Positions 37,718-64,000 of a DNA stretch of 64,000 nucleotides are shown here, in pieces; the first letter of the stretch is position 1; each line of letters starts with the position of its first letter. Under the pieces are notes generated by a model. That model had not been told where the DNA came from. It ran no database searches and saw only the letters and a list, made by a program, of their open reading frames with translations. The stretch lies in contig NC_064043.1 in NCBI RefSeq assembly GCF_932526225.1, positions 8,547,501 to 8,611,500 of the forward strand, written 5' to 3'. The translations under genes and the position numbers were made by a program. Source of the stretch: Nematostella vectensis (Eukaryota > Cnidaria > Anthozoa > Actiniaria > Edwardsiidae).

Positions 37718-38829
37718 GTTTTGTTCAGTGATTTTAATGGTACAGCGCATGTCCATTAAGACATTCCGCTGACTAACGCAATGTGCCCTTCCTCGAGGGG
37801 AGGGGAGGGGGAGCGCATTAGCTTTTTTTCCTTTTCTGTATACATTTTTCTGTCTTTTTCTCCGCTTGTCCAATGGTCTGCCCTTTAGAAGGCCACAAGT
37901 GGCGAGCTGGAGTTTCGACACACAGTTCAAAATTGATTGATTTAATTATACACGGAATTTGTATTTCGCGTTTCTATGGCTTCATAGAACAAGACAGCAT
38001 ACATCAGCATTTTTCGTTTATTTTATTCTTTATATCATTTAAGTTAACCGTATTTCTTAATATTCATAGCTATATCCCTAGGGTTCTGTGCAAATTAAGT
38101 ACAAATATTAATAACTAACTAATGAATTTTGCTCCTGGGATGACAAGTGTCACTGATTTTGGAGACCATACTTATTATTGCCTGTGAGTGAAGACAAAAG
38201 AGGTGCCAAGCCTTAAAAAAAAAATTAAATTTGCATTAACGAAGTGACGAATTAAACTATTTGATAATTTACTGGACACCGCATAACTGGTGACCAAAAC
38301 AAATACAACATTTTTTGCGCGCTATTCTGGAAGTCTCACTTGCTAAGATAACCAGTCCAACGCCGCCGAGCAAAACATTAAAACCAACGACCTCTCCCTT
38401 AAATAAATCCCTTCCCTCACAAACATCGAGCTATATTATATTTCATTCAGACAGACCAGCACTTGGGACCAGTCTCCTTGGATGGTTTTATAATTACTGA
38501 AATGCTGCAATAATCTGCTTGCATTAATGACAATTGCATTATTTACTTCTCTGAATAATTCGCTATTTTCTGAAATGCTATCATCTGCTTGCATTGATTA
38601 TAATTGTATTATTTACTTCTCAAAAATTCGCTATTTTCCACGACCACTTGTGATTCAATACCATAGACTAGAATTAGAATGTTTAAATAAGTGGTGTCTA
38701 CGTCTAGATTATATTTGTCCATTATGAAGATAGCAAGTTTCTAGCTATCCTCAAATTATAGGGCTGCAGGAGTGGATATCTAGACACGACTCAGGTTTCT
38801 ATGTTATATAGATAGGCCATCGAAGGTGT
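37718..38829. other. Intergenic stretch between TRIR (5' side) and the neurobeachin-type gene (3' side)
   Basis: It should contain the TRIR promoter and the neurobeachin 3' UTR. A two-copy repeat (about 38470-38640, around tgcttgcatta and ttacttctc) is seen. No gene is recognised. Confidence 0.55.
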
Positions 38830-62365
<23,536 letters not shown>

Positions 62366-64000
62366 CTGGAACACGAGAAACACAGACTTGAGATGCAAAC
62401 TTGACAGCTTGACAACACCAACTAGGTAGGATTGCCACAGGGGGCAGGGTCGTGCCAGCTTCGTTTGAACAGGGCTTAGGACAGTTTACATGCATGGAGT
62501 GGACATGGACTGATAATTAACGCTTCAGAAAAACACAAAGGGTGATTTCGTCAAGGCTATCCTTAGCTTCACTAAAAAGAACCCTGGATTATCCCAGGAT
62601 GCGTCGAGACCTTATCTTCGGTCTTGTTATCAAGTGCGTGACACGGTAAACACGTGATGCGCCATTTTGTCACGCAAGCTCCCAAATCTAGTATGGTGTT
62701 TTCCGGGATTTTGGAATATTGGGATGTCTGTGACGCGCTTACAAAAAAGGGGGCTGGGTCAGGTCACTTCGAGCGCGATGTCGTATGAGACTTGCCCGCA
62801 ACACCTCTACAACTCGAGTCGTAGAGCGTGAATCAGCCTAAAACTCCGCCACGATGCTCGTAGTGTGTACGACACACTACTACGTAGTGTGTCGTACACA
62901 CTACGTGTAGTACGTGTAGTCACTACGTGTAGTGTGTAAGACACGTCGTACACGACTAAATCGTGCTGTCTACACCAGCCTTAAGTCAGCTTATCAGTGG
63001 CACGCCCGCCTTTCCCAATTAGCTTTCTAACGCCTGTATGCAGGTAATCGTCGCAAAATGACGTAAAATTTTCTTGATTCGTATCTTTTAAAATGATGGG
63101 ATTACGGCCGGTATCGGCGAAAGAGAGAACGTGTTGTCTTGTTTAAGTTGTGAACTTCTTGTCTTTTAGTTGCATTGAAAACCAAGAAGTATCGCGTTTA
63201 ATACTGTAAATTGCTTGCTCCTTTGTGTTAGAAAGATTGCGAAATTTAGTCCGAATTAAGTCCGGATATTTTGGGCAAAAAGCGAAAATTGAGTGTCGCA
63301 CGTCCTAGGAGTCAAGAACTTCAGAGATGCTGCTGCTTCGTGCGACATATTATTTTTTAATATTATTTTTTTTTTATCATAAGACTGTCAACAGTCACTT
63401 GACATCTGAAAGCCCCTCCGTGAAGCATCTACACTCGTTTTTAATAAGAACGTCTAATTTTCGGTTAAGGCTGGGCCATTTTATTTTTTGGAGTACTGTT
63501 TTTTTTGGCTGAAAATGTTCTTAAGGATGTTTCTAAACTACAGTGTACGAAAATAAGATAGATGTGAAGTATAAGAAGGAGAATTACCCAAATGATCAAT
63601 AAAAATGATATTTAAGGTTGTTATTATGAACATCACATGATGAATCTGCTTTTTTAAACGCATCACACGAACAAAACAGTATATTGCTGCTATCTGAGCC
63701 TCGGCATGTTTTTAACATGTTCTTAGAAATTGGTGAAATCTCAGGGTGAACGTTCTTATATAAAAAGGTTCTTTAAAAATAGTGTACCTCTCAATCAACC
63801 AGGCCTTTTTAAAACTAGCTTGCAGTTAATTAATTGAACGTCAAACATATATTTTTCTGTGCTCTCGCTCGTAAAATATCACTAAACTGCTTGGATAGCG
63901 ATTTTTTCTCGTTTATTAGAATGTCGTTCAGGATTGCCTTTGATAAGCCAAACCGCGCTATTATGTAATGCTAGTTGTTTATTTAACGTCGCTTGCCGAA
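62366..64000. other. Right-edge stretch without a confident gene (probable neurobeachin intron)
   Basis: The first listed neurobeachin exon begins at 62365 in phase 0 and must be preceded by more exons to the right. I do not find one here with confidence. A palindrome sits at 62859-62905. The short frame at 63327-63512 has no recognisable domain. Confidence 0.55.
62859..62905. repeat. 47-bp near-perfect palindrome
   Basis: cgtagtgtgtacgacacact on the left is the exact complement of agtgtgtcgtacacactacg on the right, around a short centre, followed by more cacta.cgtgtagt copies to about 62940. It would form a stable hairpin or cruciform. Confidence 0.85.

Noticed and set aside
37717-37930. 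Longer TRIR start at 37930 (adds ~71 residues)
   Set aside because: The added part is basic and low-complexity and unlike known TRIR proteins; the Met at 37717 gives a length close to human.
62560-62640. Candidate additional upstream neurobeachin exon (minus strand, DNKTEDK before a GT)
   Set aside because: The peptide would fit before VLLYMDG, but no acceptor AG bounds it on the 5' side and the preceding residues do not match the family.

Overview
This is eukaryotic nuclear DNA from an invertebrate animal. The protein-coding genes are intron-rich, their protein order and many junctions parallel the human orthologues, and the introns are full of minisatellites, fold-back elements and non-LTR retrotransposons. 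The repeat style (C/G homopolymer runs, short elements ending near cctgggtacg or cctggctacg) makes me think of an anthozoan cnidarian (sea anemone or coral). That is a guess, and another invertebrate is possible.

Four real genes can be modelled exon by exon. (1) 979-9541, minus: CWH43, the GPI-anchor lipid-remodelling protein, 14 exons, 789 aa, complete. (2) 10436-34003, plus: NUP98-NUP96, 36 exons, 1877 aa, complete, with FG repeats, GLEBS, autoproteolytic domain and the Nup96 scaffold. (3) 35003-37717, minus: TRIR (C19orf43), 3 exons, 179 aa, complete. (4) 38830-62365, minus: the C-terminal 716 aa of a neurobeachin/LRBA protein (PH, BEACH and WD40 regions), 19 exons; its 5' part lies beyond the right edge. 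CWH43 and NUP98 are head to head over a shared ~0.9 kb promoter region. NUP98 and TRIR converge. All four summed exon sets keep the reading frame. These genes share no pathway; they are housekeeping neighbours.

Mobile DNA: a near full-length 5.4 kb non-LTR retrotransposon (48476-53916, minus) with an esterase-bearing ORF1, an endonuclease/RT ORF2 carrying one frameshift, a (TTGA)n-type tail and a 5-bp target duplication; two 5'-truncated LINE copies in NUP98 introns, one split at its YVDD motif by a 2.9 kb fold-back element with ~980 bp inverted arms and a 4-bp target duplication; a 5.4 kb composite fold-back (54592-60045) carrying a ~2.7 kb array of 21-bp repeats; about ten small fold-back/MITE-like elements; and three tRNA-derived SINE-like stretches.

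The most unusual signal is that many of the intronic tandem repeats contain a copy of the adjacent splice junction. I see this at eight junctions in two genes: five tandem arrays, a triplication, and two simple duplications (one with a third partial copy). In each, the repeat unit includes the last or first bases of the neighbouring exon plus its 5' or 3' splice site. The arrays thus multiply donor or acceptor sites beside the true one. A second notable point is that the NUP98 autoproteolysis site reads His-Phe-Thr rather than the usual His-Phe-Ser.
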